Source: Chloroflexota bacterium (GTDB lineage Bacteria > Chloroflexota > Anaerolineae > Aggregatilineales > Phototrophicaceae). Taken from it: DNA of 64,000 nt. The number at the start of each line of letters is the position of its first letter. The stretch's first letter is position 1. This document shows, in pieces, positions 55,909 to 64,000 of this stretch. Below the pieces are notes generated by a model. That model was given only the letters and a program-made list of their open reading frames with translations, did no database searches and had not been told where the DNA came from. The stretch lies in the NCBI GenBank assembly GCA_026708115.1, contig JAPOVL010000002.1, positions 1-64,000 of the forward strand. Reading direction: 5' to 3'. The position numbers and the translations under genes were made by a program.

Positions 55909-56826
55909 TCACCAGTCCTTGCGCTGGTACCAGAAAACCAGCCCGATCGAGAAAGTGGCGAAGATCATGAACAGCCAGGACGAAGCCGCCGCCCCGCCAA
56001 AATCGAAGCTGCGCAAACCCAGCGTATAAATGTAATAAGTCAAGGTGTAGGTGCTGTAGCCCGGCCCGCCATTCGTCAGCGAATAAATCGAATCCAGCGA
56101 CAGCAGCGATTCCAGCATGCGGAAGACAAAGGTCAACAGCAGCAGCGGCATCAAGAGCGGCAACTCGATATAAAGGAAAGTCTTCCAGCGCGACGCCCCG
56201 TCAATCGCCGCCACCTCCAGCAAATCGTCGGGTATGCTCGCGATCGCCGCGCCCACAACCAGCAACACAAATGGCGTCCACTGCCAGGTATCCAGCAGAA
56301 TGACCGAGACGATCGCCCAATCCGGCGACGCCAGCCATTCCGGCCCCTTGATGCCGATCAAACTCAGCAAGTGATTGACCAGCCCGGCCCGGGAATTGAG
56401 CAGGATGCGCCACAATGTGCCGGCCGCCACCGGCGCGATCACCATCGGCAATATCAGCAGCGTGCGTATCGAGCGCATGCGCCAGCTTGAGCCCATCGTC
56501 AGATAAGCCAGGCAGACGCCCAGGAACATCTCCAGCACCAGCGCCCCGGCGGTGATCAAGACGCTGTTGCGCACCGAACGCCGGAAGATCTCGTCGGAAA
56601 GCTCCTTGACGAAATTCTCCAGTCCCACAAAGCCCTTCGGCACCTGCGATTCGGTCAGCACCCAATCCTGAACCGACAGGAAAGCCGAATAGGCCAGCGG
56701 ATAAAACTGCACCGCCACCACGATCACGAATGCCGGTATCACAAAAAGGACCAACCAAGGCAAATCGTGCCGGCGATGCCAACTCGAATTCACGCGTTTC
56801 GCGCCTGATAGACTCGACATATTCAA
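55909..56826 (-). CDS. sugar ABC transporter permease, MalF/UgpA type
   Basis: 305 residues, six helices after the cytoplasmic start. EAA loop LEVAAIDGASRWKTFLYIELP; NGGPGYSTYTLTYYIY is typical of UgpA-type permeases. It lies 257 bases after the binding-protein gene, separated by a terminator-like hairpin and a dispersed repeat, so its expression is probably lower than that of the binding protein or has its own promoter. Confidence 0.93.
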   Translation of the reverse strand: MNMSSLSGAKRVNSSWHRRHDLPWLVLFVIPAFVIVVAVQFYPLAYSAFLSVQDWVLTESQVPKGFVGLENFVKELSDEIFRRSVRNSVLITAGALVLEMFLGVCLAYLTMGSSWRMRSIRTLLILPMVIAPVAAGTLWRILLNSRAGLVNHLLSLIGIKGPEWLASPDWAIVSVILLDTWQWTPFVLLVVGAAIASIPDDLLEVAAIDGASRWKTFLYIELPLLMPLLLLTFVFRMLESLLSLDSIYSLTNGGPGYSTYTLTYYIYTLGLRSFDFGGAAASSWLFMIFATFSIGLVFWYQRKDW

Positions 56827-56862
56827 CGGGTCAAGAACTTAGTAGGACCAACTAAGTTACGC

Positions 56863-56910
56863 ATTTCCAAAATAATAGTCGGCGGTAGGGGCGAGCCTTG
56901 GCTCGCCCGC
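56863..56910. repeat. dispersed GGGCGA hairpin with conserved left flank
   Basis: CCAAAATAATAGTCGGCGGTAG precedes the stem, nearly identical to bases 95-117 before the first hairpin of the tandem array. Stem GGGCGAGCC (56889-56897), loop TT, GGCTCGCCC (56900-56908). Sits between the binding-protein and permease genes. Confidence 0.8.
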
Positions 56911-57047
56911 AAAATGAAAACATCTACTAAGGCTTTCTCTGTGCGCTCTGTGTCTCTGTGGTGATTTAACGTTGCATGACTTACTTGCACTTACTTTAAT
57001 CACGTTGTTCTGCAGCCAGCGCCTCTGTTTCTGAAAATGATAGAAGT

Positions 57048-57074
57048 GAAAAGGCGGGAGCCCGCGCCCCCGCC
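57048..57074 (-). terminator. terminator-like hairpin after the binding-protein gene
   Basis: On the - strand GGCGGG (complement of 57069-57074), loop, CCCGCC (complement of 57053-57058), then TTTTC. It lies 10 bases past the stop, inside the operon, so partial termination would favour the binding protein over the permeases. Confidence 0.6.
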
Positions 57075-57083
57075 CACAATACG

Positions 57084-58364
57084 CTAACCCTCTTGCATCT
57101 GCCCTTGAGCCGCGGCGGATTGCACCAGGCCCTCCGGCACCTCCAGCTCCGCCCAATCGGCCAGCGTACGCGCCAGCGTTTCTTCGGCCGTGGCGGCGTC
57201 AATGATAAACTCGCTCATGTGGCGGAAGAAAACCTCAAACGCCGCGAAAATCCAGGGCACAGTCTCTGCCCGATTCAAGTTCTCGACCATCGCCGGGAAG
57301 TCATGGCCATACTTCTCGATCAGGTCCGGATCTTCATAGGTGCTCAAGAAGGGCGAGCCCACGCCCAGCTCGACGAAGCGCCGTTTCGCCTCGTCCTCCG
57401 TGATGTAATGCTTGATCCATTCCCAAGCCGCATCAGGGTTCTCGCTGTAGCCCGATATGAACAGATTCCAGGCTGACAAGAATGGGAAACCCGGACCCGG
57501 GAAGCGCGCCGTCGCCCAATTGTCGACCACCAGCGACGAATCCGGATCTTGCGCCGCCGCCCGCACGAAGCTGACCCAGCAGATCATGGTCGCGGCTTTG
57601 CCCGTCAGGAAGACCGAGTTGGCTTCATCAATGCTCAAGCCGGTCGCGCCCTCGGGATTGTAATCCAGCAGGCTCTTCAACTGGTTCAGGGCGGCGATGG
57701 CTTTATCGTGATCCAGCGCGTAATTGCCCATCGAGTCGACCAGATAGCCGTCGTACATGCCCAAAAAGATGGCAGCCGCCTGTTCCGAGGCGCCAAAAGC
57801 GAAGACGTTGGGCGCGATATCAGTGCCCTCCAGGTGCATCGCCAGCTTGCCCAGCGCCGCAATATAATCGTCCCAGGTCTCCCAATCGGCGGAAATACCC
57901 GCTTCCTCGAAGATATCGGTGCGGTAGATCAAGCCATAGGCATCGGCGCTATAAGGGATGCCAATCCGCTTGCCGTCAAAGTACGCGGAGGGTCCCTGCT
58001 TCGTCAAGCCCTCGATGAAAGAGCCGCCCCACATGTCGCGCTCAATGAAATCATCCAGCGGATGCATTTGACCCCAAACGCTGCCGATCCAGAAGTCGCC
58101 CGAAATCACGTCAAATTCGCCCGTGCCCGTGGTCAAGTCGGTGATGTTATTCTGCACCAACACCACAAAGGGCGACGCCACAATTTCCAGCTCAATGCCG
58201 GTCATCTCCTCGAAGCCCGGCTCCAACTGCTCGGCGCCGACGTCATACGTGCCCGACTGCATGAAGTTGGTCACGATTTCCACCCCGGCATGGGGCATGT
58301 CCTGCGCCAATGCCCCCACCGGCAACAAGCCGATGATGAGTAGCAGAAGTAACGCTTTTTTCAT
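57084..58364 (-). CDS. extracellular sugar-binding protein of an ABC importer
   Basis: 426 residues, family 1 solute-binding protein. Signal peptide KKALLLLLIIGLLPVGALAQ, cleavage near residue 21, no lipobox Cys. Characteristic segments: IPYSADAYGLIYRTDIFEEA, WETWDDYIAALGKLA, WNLFISGYSENPDAAWEWIK. Start at ATG 58364, preceded by AGAGGAAA; the longer reading runs through the promoter. First gene of the second importer operon. Confidence 0.9.
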   Translation of the reverse strand: MKKALLLLLIIGLLPVGALAQDMPHAGVEIVTNFMQSGTYDVGAEQLEPGFEEMTGIELEIVASPFVVLVQNNITDLTTGTGEFDVISGDFWIGSVWGQMHPLDDFIERDMWGGSFIEGLTKQGPSAYFDGKRIGIPYSADAYGLIYRTDIFEEAGISADWETWDDYIAALGKLAMHLEGTDIAPNVFAFGASEQAAAIFLGMYDGYLVDSMGNYALDHDKAIAALNQLKSLLDYNPEGATGLSIDEANSVFLTGKAATMICWVSFVRAAAQDPDSSLVVDNWATARFPGPGFPFLSAWNLFISGYSENPDAAWEWIKHYITEDEAKRRFVELGVGSPFLSTYEDPDLIEKYGHDFPAMVENLNRAETVPWIFAAFEVFFRHMSEFIIDAATAEETLARTLADWAELEVPEGLVQSAAAQGQMQEG

Positions 58365-58406
58365 GATATTTCCTCTTTTCTTTGTCCAAATCGAGTACAC
58401 AGATTG

Positions 58407-58435
58407 AGCATAAAGTAAACGCGGAGTCTTGTCAG
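58407..58435 (-). promoter_or_regulatory. promoter of the second importer operon
   Basis: On the - strand: -35 CTGACA (complement of 58430-58435), 17-bp spacer, -10 TATGCT (complement of 58407-58412). A second TTGACA lies 20 bases further upstream. The leader to ATG 58364 would be about 35 nt. Confidence 0.5.
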
Positions 58436-58648
58436 ATTTCACCTCCCATAATTTGTCAATTGCGACACCGAGGATTCGTCGCATCCACTGTGGAGCAGAC
58501 GTGCATATTGTAACGAGTTCAATTCAACTTGGCGAGTTTAGGACGTGATGTGGTTGAGAGAAAGGACGTATTGTATGAAAGTTCAGATAATGTCATAGGC
58601 TTGGGAACGGTTCAAGCGTTGAGTAGCCAAGAGCTGCTTGGAAACTAA

Positions 58649-60301
58649 TCAGTCTCTTTCATATAAAATTGTTGCGAGGCGGTTTGTGATACGATCAATG
58701 GTTTCTCGAACTTCATATAACGCATCCGCGGGCTCCCTAACATCGTCCTTTTCGACTCTCTCATATCCAAAGGCGAGGGCATATTCAACCGCGGCAACTT
58801 CATAACACATTTCCCGAAACTGTTTTCCGTAAATATTGTTCTTGCTCGCTTCTAGCGCTTTAGATATTTGCAGATGATCCAGATTGATATAGATGGTTTT
58901 CTCCATTGCGTTGTACCTTGATCGCGGCCGCGACTGAGAAGCTTCTTCATATTCTATAGAAAAAACTGATCGACGCCGCTTGCTGCGCCCTTGCTCCGTC
59001 TTCTTTCTAGATCCGAGTTCATTCCCATCTATCAGAGATGGTCCGGGTCTCGGTTCGTTCCCTTCTGATGCGCTATTGCCTCCGCTGCCATTGCCATGTG
59101 GATTACCCGCTTCCTGTAAGTGACCGGGCAGGTCGCCATCATCGGGTATTACCTCTCCATCCTCGTTTAATGTTTCTAAAACTTCTTGCGTACCGACCCT
59201 GCTTTTCACCCTCTTGGCAATCTCCAATTCCATTTCCTGCTCAGCAAAGTCATCATTTAAGATTCTAGCGATTCTCTCCGCCTCTCTTGCCAGCCGTTTG
59301 GCTTGTTCCGATTCTCGCTTCTCTCGTTCGGCTTCAACCAACTCTAGACGAACTAATTCGAGTTCCTCGGCTATCCACCCCAGCAGCATACTGACCACCG
59401 GATTCTGATCGTTTAATCTCACGCTGCGAGTGTTGTCAAAAGGCGGGATTTCCCATTCCGTGTCTTCAAATACAGGTACATCCACTTCCCCGAAGAGGAA
59501 TTTAGCGCATTCTTTGTCTTCAATCCCGGCGAGCGTTGTTTCATGCCAGTTGCCGTTTGACAAGATATCAATACCGTTTCTTTCGCTTTCAAGTGGGATA
59601 GGCGATTTCTTGATCATCAATCTCACGTCTCCGGTATGCTGCTTCAAATGCGGCGGTGGTTGTCTTATGATCGGCTCACCTGTGTAGGGCAATTCATCAG
59701 ACTTACATTCGTGACCATTTATCTTAACCTGCGCGCGACCTCGATAGCGACTTAAATGACGTTCGACATATGAAATTGTTTTCTCTACCCTGATCTTCTT
59801 ACGAGATTTAAAATCCTTTATCTCAATTCTGGTGCCGTCCTCTTCGTTCGTGACACCATTGATTTGGACTTCCTGTACTGGAAAAGCTTTACCGTGCGTT
59901 GCCTTCTGAATATCAGAGAGTGTGAGCCGCACAATGTTTTTCAGTCCCGATTGTACAGTGTTCATTGTAAGCGTCTTTGCCAACCCAAAGGCAGCGCACT
60001 TTCCAGTGCCAAACATACCACGCACTTTTTTCCCTTTACGCCTATGAAGGTTTTCTCCATGCATCTGGAAGAAGTTTCTCAAGTCCTCTCTCGACATTCC
60101 CTGCCCATTGTCTTGTACAACAATTAAATCAGGCTTTATGTCAACAATTACCGTTGCTATCTCTCCGACTCTCGCAGCGTCAAGCGAATTTGATACATAC
60201 TCCCAAACAATTTTTTCCGGTGTATTGAAGTAAGTCGAGTTTTGCAGGAAGTCACGAGAAACGTGAGACGTTACAGCAATATTGTCCTTTCGTTTCGCCA
60301 T
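58649..60301 (-). CDS. GHKL (MutL/Hsp90-fold) ATPase with C-terminal extension
   Basis: 550 residues. The Bergerat ATP site is intact: N-box IVWEYVSNSLDAARVGE (Glu and Asn), G1 box VQDNGQGMS, G2 box GMFGTGKCAAFGLAKT. A transducer-like domain follows (to about 235), then a heptad-rich coiled coil (about 320-375), a Gly/Pro/Ser-rich linker (385-455) and a C-terminal helical domain (460-550). It is not MutL (no endonuclease part), Hsp90 or a two-component kinase. Third in an operon, its ATG overlapping the stop of the middle gene by one base (TAATG). AT-rich like its partners. Function unknown; inferred to be an ATP-driven clamp or switch. Confidence 0.8.
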   Translation of the reverse strand: MAKRKDNIAVTSHVSRDFLQNSTYFNTPEKIVWEYVSNSLDAARVGEIATVIVDIKPDLIVVQDNGQGMSREDLRNFFQMHGENLHRRKGKKVRGMFGTGKCAAFGLAKTLTMNTVQSGLKNIVRLTLSDIQKATHGKAFPVQEVQINGVTNEEDGTRIEIKDFKSRKKIRVEKTISYVERHLSRYRGRAQVKINGHECKSDELPYTGEPIIRQPPPHLKQHTGDVRLMIKKSPIPLESERNGIDILSNGNWHETTLAGIEDKECAKFLFGEVDVPVFEDTEWEIPPFDNTRSVRLNDQNPVVSMLLGWIAEELELVRLELVEAEREKRESEQAKRLAREAERIARILNDDFAEQEMELEIAKRVKSRVGTQEVLETLNEDGEVIPDDGDLPGHLQEAGNPHGNGSGGNSASEGNEPRPGPSLIDGNELGSRKKTEQGRSKRRRSVFSIEYEEASQSRPRSRYNAMEKTIYINLDHLQISKALEASKNNIYGKQFREMCYEVAAVEYALAFGYERVEKDDVREPADALYEVRETIDRITNRLATILYERD

Positions 60302-60885
60302 TATTCAAACTCCTCAGCGAACCTTTCTTTCAATATACTCCACAGGTCTTGCAATTCGGCATCCCTGCTTACAACGTTTTCGATGAATATGAAACGCCGC
60401 TGACGAGTCTTGGCGGGAAAATACTCGTTTATTCTTGCAAACTTGTAAAGATCAATTAATAATAATTCTTCTGTCTTGTTCTCACGATATAAGCTGAAAG
60501 CCTCCGTTCTGCGAAGCCGATTCAATTCCAATTCTTGCGAGAGCAACAACGAACCCTTACGATAGCTCACCAATCCACCGCGTGTGTCTTTGTCCGCAGT
60601 GTCAAGATCATTTATCCATTCCATTCCAGCCAACGAAAGCATCCAGCCTCCTGAGCTTCCACCAACAACTAGGCCGCCATTGCGCTCTCTACGAGCGTCT
60701 TGAAGAGCATACTTTACGACCTGAAGATCAATGTACTCAGGGTATTTGCGCCAAGAGAATTTTCCCGGCGCCAGTTCGTTTACTTGAATAGCTATATCTT
60801 CTGTATCCACATAAGTCTCGTGCCCGCCTAAATTGGCAATCGCGATCGTAACCAGATGCACATTAGACATCGTATGATCTGGCAT
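60301..60885 (-). CDS. small winged-helix-like protein linking the two larger partners
   Basis: 194 residues, no named family that I can assign with confidence. Residues about 6-90 look like a winged helix: VHLVTIAIANLGGHETYVDT, EDIAIQVNELAPGKFSWRK, then GGLVVGGSSGGWMLSLAG as wing and end of domain. The C-terminal part is helical with basic clusters (LNRLRRTEAF, KTRQRRFIFIENV). Both ends overlap neighbours by one base (TAATG), which implies fixed stoichiometry. ATG 60870 (MSNVHL) is an alternative start. Presumably DNA-binding or an adaptor; this is inference. Confidence 0.65.
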   Translation of the reverse strand: MPDHTMSNVHLVTIAIANLGGHETYVDTEDIAIQVNELAPGKFSWRKYPEYIDLQVVKYALQDARRERNGGLVVGGSSGGWMLSLAGMEWINDLDTADKDTRGGLVSYRKGSLLLSQELELNRLRRTEAFSLYRENKTEELLLIDLYKFARINEYFPAKTRQRRFIFIENVVSRDAELQDLWSILKERFAEEFE

Positions 60886-62765
60886 TAGTCACCATCTTCC
60901 AGTTTGCAAAGAGTCACATTTCGATCCCAAAGATTAAAGGTCAATTGGACTCTGTCGCCAACTTCACAGCACTGTTGCTTTATCGCTTGGGATAATCCTC
61001 GTATTTCGCTTGCAGTTACTGCAATGTTAATTGTCTTCCCATTAGTTAAAACAAAGTTCCAATCACCTTCTAAATTCGGAAGTTTTTCCGACACTATTGT
61101 ACCGTTTCCTATTGCAGGAGAGCCTAAGTTGGCCCCAATGATTATGCTACCACGTGTATCCCGCTTAACTTCTAGATTGACAGGAATCCTTTCCTTAGCG
61201 GAGCGAGCGCTTTCAATATCGTCAGAACTTGGTCTTTCCCCCCTTAGCTTGTATAGGCCTTTTTCAAAATTGTCGAATAAGGGAGATCTACTCAATGTTC
61301 CATGTAAAGATGCAAATGATAATGGACTGTCAATGAACGCTTTGGCTAACATGGAACGATGCGCGACATCGTCATTGTCTATCATCGTCCTCACGATTAT
61401 TTTCTCGCCTTCATTAAGTTTTTCGGTAATTGATCCTTCCCAGTACCACTTACCATTTTCATGTAAGTAATTGTATTGTTTAAGAATTGTCGATATAACA
61501 TCAGTCGGTGGAACAGGAAAATCCTTCCTTGAAAGCGCGTGCTCCATCCCAAACATAATATCGCGCTCATCCAAGGGCCCACAATACGCGAACATCTTCT
61601 GTAATGTATTGTGAAAAACATGACTCTTGCTAAGTAAGTGCGGCATATATTCGACTGATAGATGCCAGCCTTCGCCAATATCAATGAACTCTTTTGCCGC
61701 AAGGACTTGTTTAAGTTGTTTTCTATCGAAAGGGATCTCCTCTTGCTTAACAAGCCAATCCACAGAAACTGCGCCACTATGTTGCGCATGGCGTCTTATC
61801 AGCCGTTCGGCATCCGGAGACAACGCTTCAGATAACTGCATCACTCTCGCGGCAACTGAAGACTTACCATCGTAATGCAACTTGATCATATAATTCAGGC
61901 TTTCCGGGATATTGATTTCACTTGGCGGACCAGTTATAAGCTCACAAGCGATAATCATCAACTCTACAGGGTTAGAACCTTCAAACCTCTCGGTAGCCCA
62001 GTCACCAAGCAGTCCAGTTCTCCGAAGGCTCTGCGACCAACCTGCGAACGACAAATCCATGTCATCCGCGAAGAGTATAGCACTCCGAATCCGTAAAAGT
62101 TGTAGCGTAGAGGCTGCTTTCTCCACGCGACCAATAGCTTGTTTCTCGATCTGCCGCACACGTTCACGAGTGACTCCCAAGTCGGTAGCTACCGATTCCA
62201 ATGTTTGCCGTCTTATACAGAACCGGCGATTCAAAATGTCCAGTTCGCGTTGTGAAACGTTGTCAAGCAAGTGCTCCAGTTCTTGTGAAACAGAAATAGG
62301 GGCGGTGAGGATCTTCAATAGTAATCCGTATAAACCCTCGGTGTGGCTATGCACATCCACCAACTCTCCAAGCCGATAACCTTCAAATTGCATCATCGGA
62401 TGTAACGTTCTAGACTCCATTTGCCTTGCCAATACCTGCTGCTGCCACTCTACCACTTCATAGCACGGGATCATCGGGGGACCAAGGTTGATCAGAATCT
62501 GTGGTTCCGCGGACCATTCCTTCAGTGGCTCGATTTCATGGGTTGGAAATGGGTTGTCTATCAGCGTCACCCTGGTAAGTCGCTCCCTGATCTCTGAGAC
62601 GCCCTTTTCGCCCAGAAAACGCACTGCGAATAGTTGGTCATCGTTAAGCACAATAAGCTCGCCAATCTCCGAAATTCCGGAACGCCTTAGCGCATTGTGA
62701 ACGCGAATATTGAGATCCAGTACTGAGATACTGTCTGTTTTAGAGCAAATGATTTCCTCGTCCAT
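60885..62765 (-). CDS. RNA polymerase alpha-CTD / sigma region 4 chimeric regulator
   Basis: 626 residues. Residues about 11-65 match the RNA polymerase alpha C-terminal domain: ISVLDLNIRVHNALRRSGI then LGEKGVSEIRERL. Counterparts of the E. coli DNA contacts Arg265, Asn268, Gly296 and Lys298 are kept as Arg21, Asn24, Gly52 and Lys54. Residues about 169-218 match sigma-70 region 4 (LDILNRRFCIRRQTLESVAT, LGVTRERVRQIEKQAIGRV), the -35-reading helix-turn-helix. Downstream are helical segments resembling further winged helices (about 400-530) and a beta-rich end. There is no sigma region 2 or alpha-NTD. First gene of the operon. Probably a dedicated transcription regulator that imitates RNA polymerase contacts. 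Confidence 0.8.
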   Translation of the reverse strand: MDEEIICSKTDSISVLDLNIRVHNALRRSGISEIGELIVLNDDQLFAVRFLGEKGVSEIRERLTRVTLIDNPFPTHEIEPLKEWSAEPQILINLGPPMIPCYEVVEWQQQVLARQMESRTLHPMMQFEGYRLGELVDVHSHTEGLYGLLLKILTAPISVSQELEHLLDNVSQRELDILNRRFCIRRQTLESVATDLGVTRERVRQIEKQAIGRVEKAASTLQLLRIRSAILFADDMDLSFAGWSQSLRRTGLLGDWATERFEGSNPVELMIIACELITGPPSEINIPESLNYMIKLHYDGKSSVAARVMQLSEALSPDAERLIRRHAQHSGAVSVDWLVKQEEIPFDRKQLKQVLAAKEFIDIGEGWHLSVEYMPHLLSKSHVFHNTLQKMFAYCGPLDERDIMFGMEHALSRKDFPVPPTDVISTILKQYNYLHENGKWYWEGSITEKLNEGEKIIVRTMIDNDDVAHRSMLAKAFIDSPLSFASLHGTLSRSPLFDNFEKGLYKLRGERPSSDDIESARSAKERIPVNLEVKRDTRGSIIIGANLGSPAIGNGTIVSEKLPNLEGDWNFVLTNGKTINIAVTASEIRGLSQAIKQQCCEVGDRVQLTFNLWDRNVTLCKLEDGD

Positions 62766-62918
62766 TCAGTTTTCACCAGCCAAATTCTACAAATTGCTCT
62801 CCCAAACCGTGACCATCCACCCGCGCCTCACCAACCCATCCCAACCACCCCGCCTTCCCACAAATCCGGCTCTTCAGCGAAAACCCCTCGCTGTCCTCAA
62901 TGCCCTCAACGGTCAGCA

Positions 62919-63935
62919 TCATCGGTCAGTGTCTACGCGACCTTCCCGCCCTGCCAAGCCAACAACTTCATGCCCGCCCTCACCCAAAATTCTACTGGTA
63001 TTATCCAGCGCCTCGCCCAAATGATCCAAATACCGCTCCTTAATCTCCAGAACGATGTCTCCCTCGTATTCACGTAGCCGCTCAAAAGCCTCGACGAAGG
63101 GAATCGCGCCCCAACCCGGCGGCAAATGCAGATCCGCTTCCCCATACGGCAAGCGATCGCGCTCGGCATCAAAACCCCTGTCGAGCTTGCCGAAATTGTC
63201 ATTGATATGCAGGTGGCGCACCCAGGGCCCCGCGACCGAAATCGCCTCCAGATAATCCTCGCCCAGCGCATGCGTCGCCAGATGCAAATGCGCCAGGTCC
63301 AACGTGATGCCCACACTGGGATGATCCACCCGCTCGACCTGCGCGACAATTGCCGCAGTCCGCAGCCGCTCATGATATCTGACCAGTTGCTCTGCGCTCT
63401 TGCCCGTCCGCGCCAAGACCGCATATTCCCACAGATGCGGGTCGCCGTTTTCCATGCCGATTGTCACGCCCAAATCAGCCGCCAGTGGCGCCAGCCTGCG
63501 CAGCGCCGCCACTTCCCGCGCCGCCCCGCGCGCCAATTCATCATCGCTGGGCAACGGGGCAGTCCCGCTGCGAGCAGCCTCCAAAGCCTGCAATCCGCTG
63601 TGATAAACCAACACCCCTGCGCCAATCGCGTGGCAAAAGCGCAGGCACGCTTGCAGAACCCGGTACTCCAGGGGCGGATCATGGCAAAATGCCAGATTAC
63701 TGCGGCCCGGCGCGTGAACCGAATAACGAAGATCGAAAGGCGCCATGGCTTGCTGGATCGCCTCGACCCGCTCCCGAATCAGCTCCCCGTTGATGATGAC
63801 ATTCAAGCCAGTTATCCCCAGCTCCGCCACCGTATAGCCAACGCGCTCGGCCAGCCGCAGCCGGTCGCTGAGCCGCCCTTGCCTGCCATCGACATAGTCA
63901 TCGGCTATATTGATGCCAAGCCCGTGAATCTTCAT
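62919..63935 (-). CDS. sugar phosphate isomerase/epimerase (AP endonuclease 2 family barrel)
   Basis: 338 residues, TIM barrel of the xylose-isomerase-like family. Likely metal ligands: His in RYSVHAPG, Glu in IGMENGD, Asp/His in GITLDLAHLHLATH, His in VRHLHINDNFG, Glu in DIVLEIKERY. Typical substrates are sugars or inosose-type polyols; the specific one cannot be assigned. Higher GC than the adjacent three-gene operon, like the rest of the window. ATG at 63935; its upstream context is cut by the window edge. Confidence 0.85.
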   Translation of the reverse strand: MKIHGLGINIADDYVDGRQGRLSDRLRLAERVGYTVAELGITGLNVIINGELIRERVEAIQQAMAPFDLRYSVHAPGRSNLAFCHDPPLEYRVLQACLRFCHAIGAGVLVYHSGLQALEAARSGTAPLPSDDELARGAAREVAALRRLAPLAADLGVTIGMENGDPHLWEYAVLARTGKSAEQLVRYHERLRTAAIVAQVERVDHPSVGITLDLAHLHLATHALGEDYLEAISVAGPWVRHLHINDNFGKLDRGFDAERDRLPYGEADLHLPPGWGAIPFVEAFERLREYEGDIVLEIKERYLDHLGEALDNTSRILGEGGHEVVGLAGREGRVDTDR

Positions 63936-64000
63936 GAACCACGCCCTTCATCTGCGCCTCTATGGCCAAATCAAAAGCATAGAATATTTGGGCTATTCGC

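Overview
The window is a bacterial chromosome segment, most likely from the Chloroflexota (Anaerolineae/Caldilineae-like). This is inferred, not measured. The grounds are: a long RpoC with a large N-terminal coiled-coil insert, a K+-type membrane pyrophosphatase, two sugar ABC importers without their own ATPase, a bacterial queuosine-mannosyltransferase-like protein, a lipoprotein with a Cys-Pro-Cys-Trp segment of a kind I recall from Chloroflexota, and frequent TTG starts with strong Shine-Dalgarno sequences. No rRNA, tRNA, CRISPR array, prophage or complete insertion sequence was seen. Most of the window looks GC-rich; one island at 58.6-62.8 kb is clearly more AT-rich.

Layout. 0-1 kb is gene-free and repeat-rich (three 107-bp tandem units, hairpins, a G/C homopolymer). 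1-6.6 kb holds glgB, an MFS exporter and fhs. 6.7-11.4 kb is a complete overlapping pyrBCDEF operon for UMP synthesis, followed by an SRPBCC protein and a broken FAD-oxidoreductase fragment. 12.2-15 kb holds a MaoC hydratase and the ion-pumping pyrophosphatase hppA. 15.4-19.7 kb is a + strand housekeeping group (yraN, miaA, an unknown membrane protein, moaC, a fused moaD-moaE, rnc). 19.7-23.1 kb is a - strand group with a Suv3-like RNA helicase, an HNH nuclease and an FHA/winged-helix regulator. 23.2-29.6 kb holds ftsY, a TrmH-type methyltransferase, prfB, rel and the queuosine-mannosyltransferase-like gene, which overlaps gyrA tail to tail. 32.4-36 kb is a lipoprotein glycoside hydrolase plus a GT39-type membrane glycosyltransferase. 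36-40.7 kb is rpoC, standing alone without rpoB.

41-46 kb has a secreted alpha/beta hydrolase, the first sugar ABC importer and moeA. 46.8-51.2 kb has a VKOR-type thiol oxidoreductase, an S1-domain RNA-binding protein, a lipoprotein and a large secreted PPC-like protein. 51.5-54.2 kb is a nine-LysM L,D-transpeptidase. 54.2-58.4 kb has an HD hydrolase and the second ABC importer. 58.6-62.8 kb is a translationally coupled three-gene operon: a protein joining an RNA polymerase alpha-CTD-like domain to a sigma region-4 domain, a small winged-helix-like protein, and a GHKL (MutL/Hsp90-fold) ATPase. A sugar isomerase/epimerase closes the window.

The AT-rich three-gene operon is the best candidate for an undescribed system: a transcription-factor mimic of RNA polymerase parts, coupled to a GHKL ATPase. 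Two dispersed palindromic repeat families lie between genes. One is a 65-76 bp element in both orientations (15.1, 18.0, 21.8 and 48.1 kb); the other is a GGGCGA-type hairpin (0.1-0.4, 3.3 and 56.9 kb). Both show paired substitutions that keep the stems intact. Molybdenum cofactor genes (moaC, moaDE, moeA) sit in two places, suggesting a molybdoenzyme encoded elsewhere.
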